A stretch of DNA of 64,000 bases. Origin: VRUE01 sp963807425. GTDB lineage: Bacteria; Actinomycetota; Thermoleophilia; Solirubrobacterales; 70-9. The number at the start of each line of letters is the position of its first letter. The stretch's first letter is position 1. The DNA is taken from contig CAWEBZ010000010.1 in assembly GCA_963807425.1 (NCBI GenBank), positions 1 through 64,000 on the forward strand, in the 5' to 3' direction. Both the position numbers and the translations under genes were made by a program. Positions 16,315-26,216 of the stretch are shown here, piece by piece. Below the pieces are notes generated by a model. It did not search any database and was not told the origin of the DNA. It worked only from the letters and a program-made list of their open reading frames with translations.

Positions 16315-17710
16315 TCATGAGGTCACCTTCGAGGGCGGGCCGTAGGGAGTTCCGTCTTCGTCCACGCCGTCGCCCTCCTCGCGCCAGCGGCGGGACATCG
16401 TGCGCAGGACGAGGATCGCGATCGTGCCCAGCGCCGCGTAGAGCAGCAGCACGCCGGCGAAGGCGAACCAGATCCCCTCCGCCTCGGTCACCGCTTCCTC
16501 GGTCCGCATGTAGCCCTGCACGATCCAGGGCTGGCGGCCGACCTCGGTGACGATCCAGCCGCACCAGAGGGCGACGATCGAGGCGACGCCGGAGACCGCG
16601 ACGGCGCGCAGGAACCAGGGCGTGCGCGGGATGTCGCGGCGTCGCCACCAGACGAAGGCCAGCCAGACGGCGAGCCCCAGCAGCGCCGTGCCGATCCCGA
16701 CCATCGCGTCGAAGGAGAGGTGGAGCAGGGTGTTGGCGGGCGGGCGCTCGTCGGGCGGGATGTCCTCCAGCCCGATCACCTTCGTGTCGGCGCTGAAGCC
16801 GACCAGGAAGGAGTCGAGGTCGGGGATCGCCGATCGCCCCCTTGACGCCGTCGTCGGTGCAGATGCCGCCGAGGTACTCGGTCTGGTCGGGTGCCGGTCT
16901 CCTGGATGCACTCGAAGCCGGCGAACTTGGCCGGCTGGTGGTCGGCGACTTCGCGCGCCGCGGTGTCGCCGACGAAGAGCTGGATCGGCGTCGCGATGCA
17001 GGCGATCGTCAGCGGGATCAAGCAGGCCGAGCCGGTGCAGGCGGTCGCGCCGGCCGCGCAGCATCCCGACCGCGTAGATCGAGGCGACGAGGAAGCCGGC
17101 GACCATGTAGGCGGCGAGGATCATGTGCGGGACCTCGTAGCGCCGTGCCGGGTTGAAGAGCACCTTGAAGGGCTCGGTGTCGACAACCTTGCCGGCGGCG
17201 TCGAGGGTGAAGCCCTGCGGCTGGTTCATCCAGGCGTTGGCGGTGACGACGGAGAAGGCGCCGCCGATCCCGGTGATCACCATCGGCACGCCGGACCAGA
17301 AGTGCGCCCAGCCGCCGAGCCGCTTCCAGCCGTAGATGTAGATCGCGAGGAAGATCGCCTCGGTGAAGAAGAAGAGCCCCTCGATCGCGAAGGCGATCCC
17401 GAAGGCGTCGCCGAAGCGCTCCATGAAGTTCGGCCAGAGCAGGCCGAACTCGAAGCTGAGCACGGTGCCGGTGACGGCGCCGACGGCGAAGGTGACCGCC
17501 ATCGCCTTCGACCAGCGCCGCGCCAGCCGCATCGCGTCCTCGTCGCCGCGCTTGAGGCCGAGCCAGTTGGCGGTGAGGATGATCGCCGGCAGGGCGACGC
17601 CGAGGCAGGCGAGGACGATGTGGAAGCCGAGCGTGAACGCCATCAGCTCGCGGGCGGCGAGCAGGTTGGACTCCGACGCCGCGAGCGGGAGGGCGTCGAG
17701 GAGCGAGCAC
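16315..17710 (-). CDS. cydA: Cytochrome bd oxidase subunit I, frame disrupted
   Basis: Heme-binding subunit of the high-affinity terminal oxidase. Visible features: LMAFTLGFHIVLACLG (the His ligand of heme b595), EGLFFFTEAIFLAIYIYGW (the two conserved Glu of the proton path), FSVVTANAWMNQPQGF, and the signature GRQPW in EVGRQPWIVQGYMRT. The Q-loop is short. Frame breaks lie near 17690-17705 (the start GTG 17710 is out of frame with LPLAASESNLLAARELMAFT), near 17020 and near 16840. The repaired length is about 465. It starts 5 nt after the pgi stop, so it is read with the sugar-phosphate genes. Confidence 0.88.
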
Positions 17711-17715
17711 GGCCT

Positions 17716-19356
17716 ACTCCGTGCGCCTCGCCTGGCGGTAGCGGCGGATCAGCGCGTTGGTCGAGCTGTCGTGGGCGAGCTTCGGCTCCTCGTCGGCCTG
17801 CAGCTCGGGGATGATCGCCACCGCCAGAGCCTTGCCCAGCTCGACTCCCCACTGGTCGAAGGAGTCGATCCCCCAGATCGGTCCCCTGGGTGAAGACGCT
17901 GTGCTCGTAGAGGGCGACGAGCGTGCCCAGGGTGTGCGGGTCGAGGCGCTCGGCGAGGATCGTGTTGGAGGGACGGTTGCCCTCCATCACCCGGTGCGGG
18001 ACGATCGGCTCCGGCGTCCCCTCGGCCCGCACCTGCTCCGCCGTCTTGCCGAAGGCGAGCGCCTCGCTCTGGGCGAAGACGTTCGACATCAGGAGGTCGT
18101 GGTGGTTGCCGAGCGGGTTGTTGCTCTGCATGAAGCCGATGAAGTCGCAGGGGATCAGCCGCGTGCCCTGGTGGATCAGCTGGTAGAAGGAGTGCTGGCC
18201 GTTGGTCCCCGGCTCGCCCCAGAAGATCGCCCCGGTGTCGTAGTCGACGCGGGCGCCGTCGAGGGTGACGTGCTTGCCGTTCGACTCCATCGTCAGCTGC
18301 TGCAGGTAGGCGGGGAAGCGGTGCAGGTACTGGTCGTAGGGGAAGACGCCGCAGGTCTGGGCGCCGAAGAAGTCGCCGTACCAGACAGACGAGAGGCCCG
18401 ATCAGCGCCGGCAGGTTCTCTGCCAGCGGCGCCTCGCGGAAGTGCTCGTCCATCGCGTGGAAGCCGGCGAGCATCTCGGCGAAGCGGGCGGGCCCGATCG
18501 CCAGCATGGTCGAGAGGCCGATCGCCGAGTCCATCGAGTAGCGGCCCCCGACCCACTCCCAGAAGCCGAACATGTTCGCGGTGTCGATGCCGAACTCCGA
18601 GACCTCCTCGGCATTGGTCGAGACGGCGACGAAGTGCTTGGCGACCGCTGCCTCGTCGCCGCCAAGGCCTGCCAGCGCCCACTCGCGGGCCGTGTGGGCG
18701 TTGGTCATCGTCTCCAGCGTGGTGAAGGTCTTCGAGGAGACGATGAAGAGCGTCTCCTCGGGATCGAGGTCGCGGGTGGACTCGGCGAAGTCGGTGCCGT
18801 CTACGTTGGAGACGAAGCGGAAGTTCGTCTCGCGGCGGCTGAAGTGGCGCAGCGCCTCGTAGGCCATCACCGGGCCGAGGTCGGAGCCGCCGATGCCAAC
18901 GTTGACGACGTTGCGGATCGGCTTGCCGGTGTGGCCCGTCCACTCGCCGGAGCGAACGCGCTCGACGAAGGCGGCCATCCGGTCGAGCGTCTCGTGCACC
19001 TGCTTGACCACGTCGACGCCGTCGACGATCAGCGATCGCTCGCGCGGCATCCGCAGCGCCACGTGCAGCACGGCGCGGTCCTCGGAGACGTTGATGTGCT
19101 CGCCGGCGAACATCGCTTCGCGGCGCTCCTCGACGCCGCGCTCGCGGGCGAGCTGGCCGAGCAGCATCACCGTCTCGTCGGTGATGCGGTTCTTCGAGAA
19201 GTCGAGGTGGAGGCCGGCGCCATCGGCGATGAGGCGCTCGCCGCGCTGTGGATCGGCGGCGAAGAGATCGCGCAGGTGCTGCCCCTCGATCTCGGCGAAG
19301 TGGCGCTGCAGCGACTTCCAGGCGGGCTGCTCGCGCAGCGTCGGGGCGGAGCTCAC
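17716..19356 (-). CDS. pgi: Glucose-6-phosphate isomerase, two frameshifts
   Basis: Interconverts glucose-6-P and fructose-6-P. The motifs are complete once two breaks are closed: VNVGIGGSDLGPVMAYEAL, FIVSSKTFTTLETMTNA, NMFGFWEWVGGRYSMDSAIG, GTNGQHSFYQLIHQGT (catalytic His) and FDQWGVELGK. One break near 18390 fits an extra G in a GG run. The other, near 17883, fits one extra base before IWGIDSF. The GTG at 19356 overlaps the tal stop (GTGA), indicating translational coupling. The repaired length, about 546, matches the long PGI form. Confidence 0.92.
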
Positions 19357-20432
19357 CCGGTGAGCGCCCCGCGCTTGGACTCGATCGATCCCAGCATGTC
19401 GTCCCAGGACTTGACGAAGGCCACCTTGCCCTCTTCCTGTAGACGCTCGGCCAGTGCCTCGACGTCGATCCCGGCCTCGCCGAACCGGGCCAGCACCTGC
19501 TCGGCGTCGCCGCCGTCAGGAGGCATGGGCTCGCCGACCTCGCCGTGGTCGGCGAAGGCGTGCAGGGTCGGCTCGGGCATGGTGTTGACCGTGAACGGGG
19601 AGGCGAAGCCCTCGATGTAGAGGACGTCGGAGGCATCGGGGTCCTTGGTGCCGGTGCTGGCCCAGAGCAGGCGCTGCGGCCGCGCGCCTTCGTTCATCAG
19701 CCGCTGCATCCGCTGTGAGTCGAGCAGCTCACGGTAGGCGTGGTAGGCGCGGAGGCCGATCGCCAGGCCGAGCCGGTTGCGCAGGTCGTCCGGCGCTTCG
19801 TCGGAGACGGCGACGTCCCAGCGGCTGATGAAGAGCGAGGCGACCGAGGCGATGTCGGGATCGAGGCCGGCCTCGATCCGCCGTTCGATGCCGCGCAAAT
19901 AGGCGTCGGCGGCGGCGAGGTAGTGCTCGCGGGAGAAGAGCAGGGTGACGTTGATCGGGATCCCGGCGAAGATCGACTCCTCGATCGCCGGCAGGCCCGC
20001 CTTGGTCCCGGGGATCTTGATGAAGAGGTTGTCGCGCTCGGCGCGGCCGTGCAGCTGCGCCGCCTGCGCGATCGTCGCCGCCGTGTCGTCGGCAAGCAGA
20101 GGCGAGACCTCGAGCGAGCAGTAACCGTCGACCCCGGCGGTGCGCTCGTGGACCGGCCTGAAGAGCTCGGTGGCGTCGCGCAGGTCGGCGAGCGCCAGCT
20201 CGAAGAAGACCTCCTCTGCCGAATCGCCGTTCTGGCTCAGCTCGACGATGTGCTGGTCGTAGACCTCGCCACCGGAGATTGCCTTGTCGAAGATCGTCGG
20301 GTTGGAGGTGAGGCCGGTGACCGACAGCTCATCGATGTAGCCGCTGAGCGTGCCGTCCTCCAGCATCGTGCGGGTGATGTTGTCGAGCCAGAGGCTCTGG
20401 CCCAGCTCGTGCAGCTTGGCGGTCGGCTTCAT
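19353..20432 (-). CDS. tal: Transaldolase
   Basis: 359 residues. Transfers a dihydroxyacetone unit in the non-oxidative pentose phosphate pathway. VTGLTSNPTIFDKAI is the first family motif, and DNLFIKIPGTKAGLPAIEE carries the Schiff-base lysine (the K of FIKIPGT). NVTLLFS and SVASLFISRWD follow. This is the longer actinobacterial transaldolase. The ATG at 20432 overlaps the tkt stop by 4 nt and the stop overlaps pgi, so tkt, tal and pgi form a tightly coupled set. Confidence 0.95.
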   Translation of the reverse strand: MKPTAKLHELGQSLWLDNITRTMLEDGTLSGYIDELSVTGLTSNPTIFDKAISGGEVYDQHIVELSQNGDSAEEVFFELALADLRDATELFRPVHERTAGVDGYCSLEVSPLLADDTAATIAQAAQLHGRAERDNLFIKIPGTKAGLPAIEESIFAGIPINVTLLFSREHYLAAADAYLRGIERRIEAGLDPDIASVASLFISRWDVAVSDEAPDDLRNRLGLAIGLRAYHAYRELLDSQRMQRLMNEGARPQRLLWASTGTKDPDASDVLYIEGFASPFTVNTMPEPTLHAFADHGEVGEPMPPDGGDAEQVLARFGEAGIDVEALAERLQEEGKVAFVKSWDDMLGSIESKRGALTG

Positions 20433-22471
20433 GAGAGCAGCTCCTTTGCGGCTTCGGCCACCCGGTCGGGGGTAAAGCCGAACTTGGTTTGGACGTCCTT
20501 CAGCGGGGCCGAGGTGCCGAAGGTGTGCATCCCGATCTTGACACCGGCGGGGCCCACGTAACGGTCCCAGCCCAGGGTCGAAGCCTCCTCGACCGAGACG
20601 CGAGCGGTGACACCCGGCGGCAGCACCTCGTCGCGGTAGGCGTCGTCCTGGCGGTCGAACAGCTCCCAGCAGGGCAGGCTGACGACGCGTGAGCGAATTC
20701 CCCCGGCACTCAATTCCTCGTGGGCGCCGAGCGCCAATGCGACCTCGCTGCCGGTGGCGATCAGGATCACATCGGGATCGCCGCCTTCGGCATCGGCCAG
20801 CACGTAGCCGCCGCGGCGCAGCCCCTCGGCGGAGCCGTAGAGGGAGCGATCGAGCACGGGCACGTCCTGGCGAGTGAGGACGAGCGCGACCGGCTGGTGG
20901 TGGCGGTCGAGCGCGACGCGCCAGGCCTCGGCGACCTCGTTGGCGTCGGCGGGGCGGATCACGTCGAGACCGGGGATCGCGCGCAGCGAGGCGAGCTGCT
21001 CGACCGGCTGGTGGGTGGGGCCGTCCTCGCCGAGACCGATCGAGTCGTGGGTGAAGAGGTGGATCACCGGCAGCTCCATCAGCGCCGAGAGCCGGATCGC
21101 CGGCCGCGCGTAGTCAGAGAAGGTCAGGTAGGTGGACCAGAGCGGGCGCAGCTTGGAGAGCGAGAGGCCGTTGGAGATCGCCGCCGACTCGTGCTCGCGG
21201 ATCCCGTAGTGGAGCTGGCGGCCGTCGTAGCTGCCGGGCTCGAAGTCGGCGGCGCCTTCGAGGCGGACCGAGGTCGAATCGGTGAGGTCGGCGGAGCCGG
21301 CGAGCAGCCAGGGAAGGCGCTTGGCGACCGCGTTCTCGACCTTCTGCGAGGCCTTGCGGGTGGCGATTCCCTTCTCGTCGGGATCGAAGCCGGGGATGTC
21401 GGCGTCCCAGTCTTCGGGCAGCTCACGCTTCTGCATCGCCTCGATCTCCGCGGCGAGCGCGCCGTTCTCCCTCGCGTACTCGGAGAGCTGCCGCTCCCAC
21501 TCGCCGCGCAGCTCGGCACCGCGCCTGCCGATGCCTTCGGCGAAGCGCTCCAAGACCCCGTCGGGAACGAGGAACTGGGCGTCCTCGGGCCAATCGTAGG
21601 CGCGCTTGGTCTCCCGCACCTCCTCCTCGCCGAGCGGCTCGCCGTGCGCGGCGGACGTGTCCACCTTGTGCGGCGAGCCCCAGCCGATGTGGCTGTCGAC
21701 GACGATCAGAGTCGGACGGCCTTCCTCGCCCTTGAACTCCTCGAAGGCGGTCGCGATCAGGTCGGTGTCGTTCGCGTCGCCAACCCGGGTCACGTTCCAG
21801 CCATAGCCCATGAAGCGGGCGGCGACGTCGTCGTCGTAGGCGAGGTGGGTCTTGCCGTCGATCGTGATGTGGTTGTTGTCGTAGATCCAGCAGAGGTTGT
21901 CGAGCTGCAGGTGGCCGGCGATCGAGGCGGCTTCGCTGGAGACGCCCTCCATGAAGCAGCCGTCGCCAGCGATCGCGTAGACGTCGAAGTCGAATAGCTC
22001 GAAGCCCGGCTGGTCGTAGTGGGCCGACTGCCACTTGGAGGCGATTGCCATCCCGACCGAGGTGGCAATCCCCTGACCGAGTGGTCCGGTCGTCGTCTCG
22101 ACGCCTGAGGTCCAGCGGTACTCGGGATGACCGGGGGCTCGGGAGCCAAGCTGGCGGAAGCTCTCGATGTCGTCGAGGCTGACCGCCGGATCGCCGACGA
22201 TCTCGTAGTCGGGGTCGACCGCTTTCACGCCGGCGAGATGCAGCAGCGCGTAGAGCAGCATCGAGGCGTGCCCGGCGGAGAGGACGAAGCGGTCGCGCCC
22301 AGGCCAGATCGGATCGGCCGGATCGAAGCGCAGGAAGCGCTGCCAGAGCGTGTAGGCAACCGGGGCCAGCGCCATCGGCGTCCCTGGATGGCCGGAATTG
22401 GCCTTCTGGATCGCGTCGATCGAGAGCGTGCGGATCGTGTTGATGCAGAGCTGGTCGATGTCCTTGCTCAT
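20429..22471 (-). CDS. tkt: Transketolase
   Basis: 680 residues, normal length. Thiamine-diphosphate enzyme of the pentose phosphate pathway. Motifs: KANSGHPGTPMALAPVAYTL at the N-terminus, the GDG...NN cofactor motif as AGDGCFMEGVSSEAAS through LCWIYDNN, the middle-domain DSIGLGEDGPTHQPVEQLAS with the active-site His, and VLTRQDVPVL. It begins 29 nt downstream of the kinase gene in the same direction, and its TGA overlaps the tal ATG. Confidence 0.96.
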   Translation of the reverse strand: MSKDIDQLCINTIRTLSIDAIQKANSGHPGTPMALAPVAYTLWQRFLRFDPADPIWPGRDRFVLSAGHASMLLYALLHLAGVKAVDPDYEIVGDPAVSLDDIESFRQLGSRAPGHPEYRWTSGVETTTGPLGQGIATSVGMAIASKWQSAHYDQPGFELFDFDVYAIAGDGCFMEGVSSEAASIAGHLQLDNLCWIYDNNHITIDGKTHLAYDDDVAARFMGYGWNVTRVGDANDTDLIATAFEEFKGEEGRPTLIVVDSHIGWGSPHKVDTSAAHGEPLGEEEVRETKRAYDWPEDAQFLVPDGVLERFAEGIGRRGAELRGEWERQLSEYARENGALAAEIEAMQKRELPEDWDADIPGFDPDEKGIATRKASQKVENAVAKRLPWLLAGSADLTDSTSVRLEGAADFEPGSYDGRQLHYGIREHESAAISNGLSLSKLRPLWSTYLTFSDYARPAIRLSALMELPVIHLFTHDSIGLGEDGPTHQPVEQLASLRAIPGLDVIRPADANEVAEAWRVALDRHHQPVALVLTRQDVPVLDRSLYGSAEGLRRGGYVLADAEGGDPDVILIATGSEVALALGAHEELSAGGIRSRVVSLPCWELFDRQDDAYRDEVLPPGVTARVSVEEASTLGWDRYVGPAGVKIGMHTFGTSAPLKDVQTKFGFTPDRVAEAAKELLS

Positions 22472-22500
22472 GACCGGAGTCCGATCCTAGTCATTTGTGC

Positions 22501-24300
22501 TCAAGGCTCGATGCGGGTGATCGCGCCGTCGCCGTTGTCGGCGACCCAGACGGCTTCCTCGCCGACCACGACGGCCCCCGGCTCGCTGCCGACGCCAACC
22601 GGGTCGCCGATGACCTCGCCGTCGTCGAGGCCGATGCGGGTGACAGTTCCGTCGGCCGCGCTGGCAACCCAGACGGCGCTGGTCCCAGCGTCGATCCCAC
22701 CGGCCCGTTCCCCAACCTCAACCGGGTCGCCCAGCGTCGCCTGGGTCGCCGGGTCGACCCGAGTCACCGTGCCCGAGCGGCTGTTGGCGACCCAGACCAA
22801 GCCATTTCCGACAGTCACCCCAGCCGGGCCGCGCCCAGCGAGAATCGGGTCGCCGGCAATCATGCTGCCGAGGTCGATCCGCTGCACCGTCCCGGTCGAA
22901 GCGCTGCTCACCCAGAGCCCTCCCGCCCCAACCGCGAGCCGTAGCGGGGTAGCGCGAGGTGCGATGCCCCGCCTAACGACCTTCGCGCCCTCGGCATTGA
23001 TCGCGCTGACGCCGGCGCCATCCTCATCGGCGACCCAGACCCGCTTACCGCCAAACGCGATCGGGCCGGGGCGACCGCCGACCCGGACCCTGTCGACGAC
23101 GCGGTTCGAGGCCGGATCGACGCGGAGGATCTCGCCACTGCCCGGCCGGGAGACCCAGACCGATCCCGCGCCGACGGCGACGCCGGAGATCCCGGCGCCG
23201 ATGCGCAGCGGCTTGCCGGCCACCTTGCGCGTGTCCGGATCGATCCGCGTGAGGGTCCCATCGGGTTCGCTGGCGACCCAGACCGCCCCCTCGCCGGTCG
23301 CCAGCCGCAGCGGGCCGTTACCGACCGCGATCGGCGAAGAGACGGAGACGTCTTCGCCGCCGAGGAATAGAAACGCCAACCCAATCAAGCCGGCGACGAC
23401 AGCGACTGAGGCGCCTAGCCATTGCTTCGCCCTTGGGCCGATGCGCCGGCCCCCGGACGCCGGACTCCCGATTCGAACCGTGGGACTCTCCGCGCTCGCG
23501 GAGAGGACTCGCGTCGCCGTCGGGGTCGCGCCCTCCTTCGCCTCCGCGGCCGCGATCAGCCCGCCCGCCGTGGGATAGCGATCGGCCGGGTCTTTCGATA
23601 CCGCCCGCTCGATCACCGCGTCGATTCCCTTCGGCATCTCCGGCTCGGTGTCGGATTCCTTGCGGGCATAGGGGACGACGCCGGTCAGCGCCTCGTAGAG
23701 GACACAGCCCAGCGAGTAGATGTCCGCGGCCGGGCCCACCCCCTGCCCCCGCCACTGCTCCGGCGCCATGTACTCGGCGGTGCCGACGATCGAGGTGCCG
23801 CTGCCGGCACCGGTGTCTGCATAGGCCTTGGCGAGGCCGAAATCGGAGAGGTAAGCCCGGTCCCCTTCAACGAGGATGTTGTGTGGCTTGACGTCGCGGT
23901 GGACGATGCCGGCGGCATGGGCGGCGTCGAGCGCTTCGGCAACCTGGCCCAGCAGGGCGATCGCCCTCGCCGGGGACAGCGGCCCCTCGCGGTCGATCAG
24001 CTTCTTCAGGTCACCGCCTTTGACCAGCCGCATCGCGACGATCAGCTCGCCCTCCTCCTCGCGGGCGTCGAGGATCGGCACGACGCCGGGGTGGTCGAGG
24101 CTGGCGGCGAGGCGGGACTCGCGCAGGAAGCGGTGGCGGAAGCCCTCCTTCTCGGCGAGCTCACGGGCGATCACCTTGAGCGCAACCTGGCGGTCGAGGG
24201 CGAGGTGGGTCGCCTGGTAGACGACTCCCATCCCGCCGCGCGCGATCAGCGCCTCGATCCGGTAGCCGGCAAGCGTGGAGCCGATTGCCGGTTCTCCCAT
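22501..24300 (-). CDS. Membrane Ser/Thr protein kinase with extracellular beta-propeller
   Basis: 599 residues. Kinase domain at about residues 12-265: ARGGMGVVYQA (glycine loop), VALKVIA (Lys), HRDVKPHNIL (catalytic loop), SDFGLAKAY, and GTAEYMAPEQW. After a linker one membrane helix (about 300-325, GASVAVVAGLIGLAFLFLGG) leads to about six repeats with cores such as GAVWVASEPDGTLTRIDPDT, a YVTN/streptogramin-lyase-like propeller that should lie outside the cell and sense a ligand or wall component. TATAAC sits 6 nt before the ATG. Co-directional with tkt, tal, pgi and cydAB after a 29-nt gap, so it may be co-transcribed with central metabolism. Kinase targets are not shown by the sequence. 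Confidence 0.92.
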   Translation of the reverse strand: MGEPAIGSTLAGYRIEALIARGGMGVVYQATHLALDRQVALKVIARELAEKEGFRHRFLRESRLAASLDHPGVVPILDAREEEGELIVAMRLVKGGDLKKLIDREGPLSPARAIALLGQVAEALDAAHAAGIVHRDVKPHNILVEGDRAYLSDFGLAKAYADTGAGSGTSIVGTAEYMAPEQWRGQGVGPAADIYSLGCVLYEALTGVVPYARKESDTEPEMPKGIDAVIERAVSKDPADRYPTAGGLIAAAEAKEGATPTATRVLSASAESPTVRIGSPASGGRRIGPRAKQWLGASVAVVAGLIGLAFLFLGGEDVSVSSPIAVGNGPLRLATGEGAVWVASEPDGTLTRIDPDTRKVAGKPLRIGAGISGVAVGAGSVWVSRPGSGEILRVDPASNRVVDRVRVGGRPGPIAFGGKRVWVADEDGAGVSAINAEGAKVVRRGIAPRATPLRLAVGAGGLWVSSASTGTVQRIDLGSMIAGDPILAGRGPAGVTVGNGLVWVANSRSGTVTRVDPATQATLGDPVEVGERAGGIDAGTSAVWVASAADGTVTRIGLDDGEVIGDPVGVGSEPGAVVVGEEAVWVADNGDGAITRIEP

Positions 24301-24327
24301 GCGGCGGTTATACCGGCGCGGAACGAC

Positions 24328-24364
24328 GAAGAGGTCCCCTCCGCCAAGCGAAGGGGACCTCTTC
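24328..24364 (-). terminator. Hairpin terminator downstream of the TolB-like gene
   Basis: GAAGAGGTCCCCT (24328-24340) and AGGGGACCTCTTC (24352-24364) form a perfect 13-bp stem with an 11-nt loop, 17 nt after the stop of the propeller gene and upstream of the kinase promoter. There is no clear U-tract, as is common in high-GC actinobacteria. Confidence 0.65.
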
Positions 24365-24381
24365 AGGGGAGCCAGGAAGAA

Positions 24382-25482
24382 CTAGCCGCGCACCGGCTGC
24401 CAGGTGATTACCGGGCCGAGGGTGGTGACGGTACCCGGCGTGGCCGAGGGTTCAAGCGGTTCGAAGCCTTCGGCCAGCTCAGTGGTGGAGCCGTTTGCGA
24501 CGTTGATCGAGGCGAGCTGCTCCCGCCCGTCCGCCTCGATGAAGGCGGCGACCTTTTTCCCGTCCGAGGAGAAGACCGAGCTGGTCTGCGACCCGTCGGG
24601 CAGCTCGCTGAGCTTGCGGGCACGGCCAGGGCCGATCCGCTTCACCCAGAGGCCCCGATCGCGGCGGAAAAGCACCGTGTGGCCATTGGGTGAGACGTCT
24701 TCGACATAGGCCGAGCCAACTCCGGCGACCTGCGGGCGGACCCTGTCGCCGTTGCGTTGCATCGTGTAGACGTCGGCGTAGGCACTTGGGCCTTCGCCGC
24801 TCTCGCCGCGGCTGTAGACGATGCCCCCGGCGAAGTAGCGGGGAGTGAACTCGTCGAGCCGCGCCGTCCTCGTCAAGCGCGCGGCGCCTGCACCGGAGGG
24901 GCGCACCGAGTAGAGGTCGTCGGCCGTCCCACCGCCGGTCTCGGCAGTGCTGCGGACGAAGACGATCAGACGACCGTCCGGCGAGAAGGACGCTTCGTGG
25001 TCGTCTTCGGGGGTGGTGGTCAGCGCCCTGGCTCCCCCGCCCAGCGTGCTCACCGAGTAGAGGTCGGCAGGCGCGCCGGTGGCAGAGCGCCGCTCGAAGA
25101 CGACGATCTTGCCGTTGGGCGAGACCTTCGGCGCCGCATCGAGCCCAGCTCCACTGGTAAGCCGGCGCAAGCCCGAGCCGTCGGCGCGCACCGAGAAGAT
25201 GTCGCCGCTATGGACGAAGGCAATCGCCCGTCCATCCGGTGAGAAGGCCGGTTCGGTGTCGGTTGGGTCTTCGGTGAGTTGATTGAGCCGGCCGTCACGC
25301 ACCGCGTAGAGACCGCCTTCGGTCGTCGTCGTCTCTTTGCCTTCTTTGTCGGTGACCGTTTTGGCGATGACCCGGGAGAAGACGACGGATCCCGAGGAAC
25401 TTGCTGCCAGCGCGCTGCTTGCCGGAAGCAGAGCAAGAGCGAGGACGACGAGCAGGCCTTTGATGATCGTTCGGTTGAGCAT
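24382..25482 (-). CDS. Secreted TolB/PD40-like beta-propeller protein
   Basis: 366 residues. A signal peptide covers residues 1-26 (LVVLALALLPASSALA). The rest is PD40 repeats with cores such as FSPDGRAIAFVHSGDIFSVR, VSPNGKIVVFERR and FSPDGRLIVFVRS, the WD40-like TolB propeller. ATG 25482 has a good AAGGGGAG site. It probably binds a cell-surface partner or peptide; there is no enzymatic motif. It ends before a strong hairpin, which separates it from the kinase operon. Confidence 0.82.
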   Translation of the reverse strand: MLNRTIIKGLLVVLALALLPASSALAASSSGSVVFSRVIAKTVTDKEGKETTTTEGGLYAVRDGRLNQLTEDPTDTEPAFSPDGRAIAFVHSGDIFSVRADGSGLRRLTSGAGLDAAPKVSPNGKIVVFERRSATGAPADLYSVSTLGGGARALTTTPEDDHEASFSPDGRLIVFVRSTAETGGGTADDLYSVRPSGAGAARLTRTARLDEFTPRYFAGGIVYSRGESGEGPSAYADVYTMQRNGDRVRPQVAGVGSAYVEDVSPNGHTVLFRRDRGLWVKRIGPGRARKLSELPDGSQTSSVFSSDGKKVAAFIEADGREQLASINVANGSTTELAEGFEPLEPSATPGTVTTLGPVITWQPVRG

Positions 25483-25601
25483 TGGACTCCCCTTCTGAGT
25501 GGATTGCGTTTGCTCAACCGATGGTCGGGCGTGAAGGCGAGCGCGCCAACGACAGCGGCGCCCCCTTCCGGGACACGTTTGGCTCGGTCCGGGTCAGTGC
25601 G

Positions 25602-26189
25602 TTAGCGAGAGCGGTCGAGGCCGAGCTCGATCACCCGGGCGGCGATCAGGCGGGGGCGCTCGCGGCCGCTGTCGCCGGAGATGTCGAGCTTCGCGGCAAG
25701 GGCGTCGAGGCGGCGCTGCGCCGTGCGCTCGCTGACGTGGAGCGTCTCAGCGAGCTCGGCGCGGGTTGCTGGGCGCCCGGCGAAGGCACCCTCGCTGCGA
25801 TACGGAGCGACGAGGGCAGCCGCCGTCGCCCGCTCCTCCTCGCTGAGGGCGACCGAAGGCTGGGCCGCCGGCACCGTTCCCCCCGCCCTGCCGGGAATCG
25901 GATCGGAGACTTCGAGCCGGTGAGTGCCGACCAGCAGCGTGTCGCCGTCGCGCAGGCGGCGGGGCCGGTCGAGCGGCTCGCCGTTGAGCGCGGTGCCGTT
26001 GCTGCTGTCGAGATCGGTGGCCATCAGGGCCCCGCCGCGGTTTTCGATCTCGAGGTGGTTCCAGGAGACCGCCTCGTCGTCGATGTGGATCTCGGCCTCG
26101 GGGTCGCGCCCGACCAGGATGCGCCCCGCGGGCAGGGCGACCGACCGCGGCTCACCGCCTTCTCCGCTCAGCCAGATCCGCGCGTCCAT
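25602..26189 (-). CDS. FHA domain protein with C-terminal helix-turn-helix
   Basis: 195 residues from ATG 26189. The FHA domain (about 20-95) has GRILVGRDPEAEIHIDDEAV then SWNHLEIENRGG and LDSSNGTALNGEPL, the conserved GR, S..H and NG phosphothreonine-binding residues. The last 80 residues contain TRAELAETLHVSERTAQRRL, a winged helix-turn-helix. Such proteins are likely transcription factors switched by Thr phosphorylation, and a Ser/Thr kinase lies 1.3 kb away on the same strand. TATGCT lies 9 nt before the ATG and overlaps the -10 of the divergent rpiA. The kinase link is inference. Confidence 0.85.
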   Translation of the reverse strand: MDARIWLSGEGGEPRSVALPAGRILVGRDPEAEIHIDDEAVSWNHLEIENRGGALMATDLDSSNGTALNGEPLDRPRRLRDGDTLLVGTHRLEVSDPIPGRAGGTVPAAQPSVALSEEERATAAALVAPYRSEGAFAGRPATRAELAETLHVSERTAQRRLDALAAKLDISGDSGRERPRLIAARVIELGLDRSR

Positions 26190-26198
26190 CTCATCGCG

Positions 26199-26208
26199 AG
26201 CATAAAGT
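26199..26208. promoter_or_regulatory. Overlapping divergent -10 elements of the FHA gene and rpiA
   Basis: In the 27-nt gap between the two starts, TATGCT on the minus strand (26204-26199) is 9 nt from the FHA ATG, and TAAAGT on the plus strand (26203-26208) is 8 nt from the rpiA GTG. They share two base pairs, so polymerase could occupy only one at a time. Both messages would be leaderless. Assignment rests on position and sequence only. Confidence 0.5.
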
Positions 26209-26216
26209 CCCGCCCG

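Noticed and set aside
20720..21997. A 425-codon open frame on the plus strand, antisense to tkt.
   Set aside because: It follows the codon phase of transketolase in high-GC DNA. The peptide is low complexity with no domain, while tkt on the other strand is complete.
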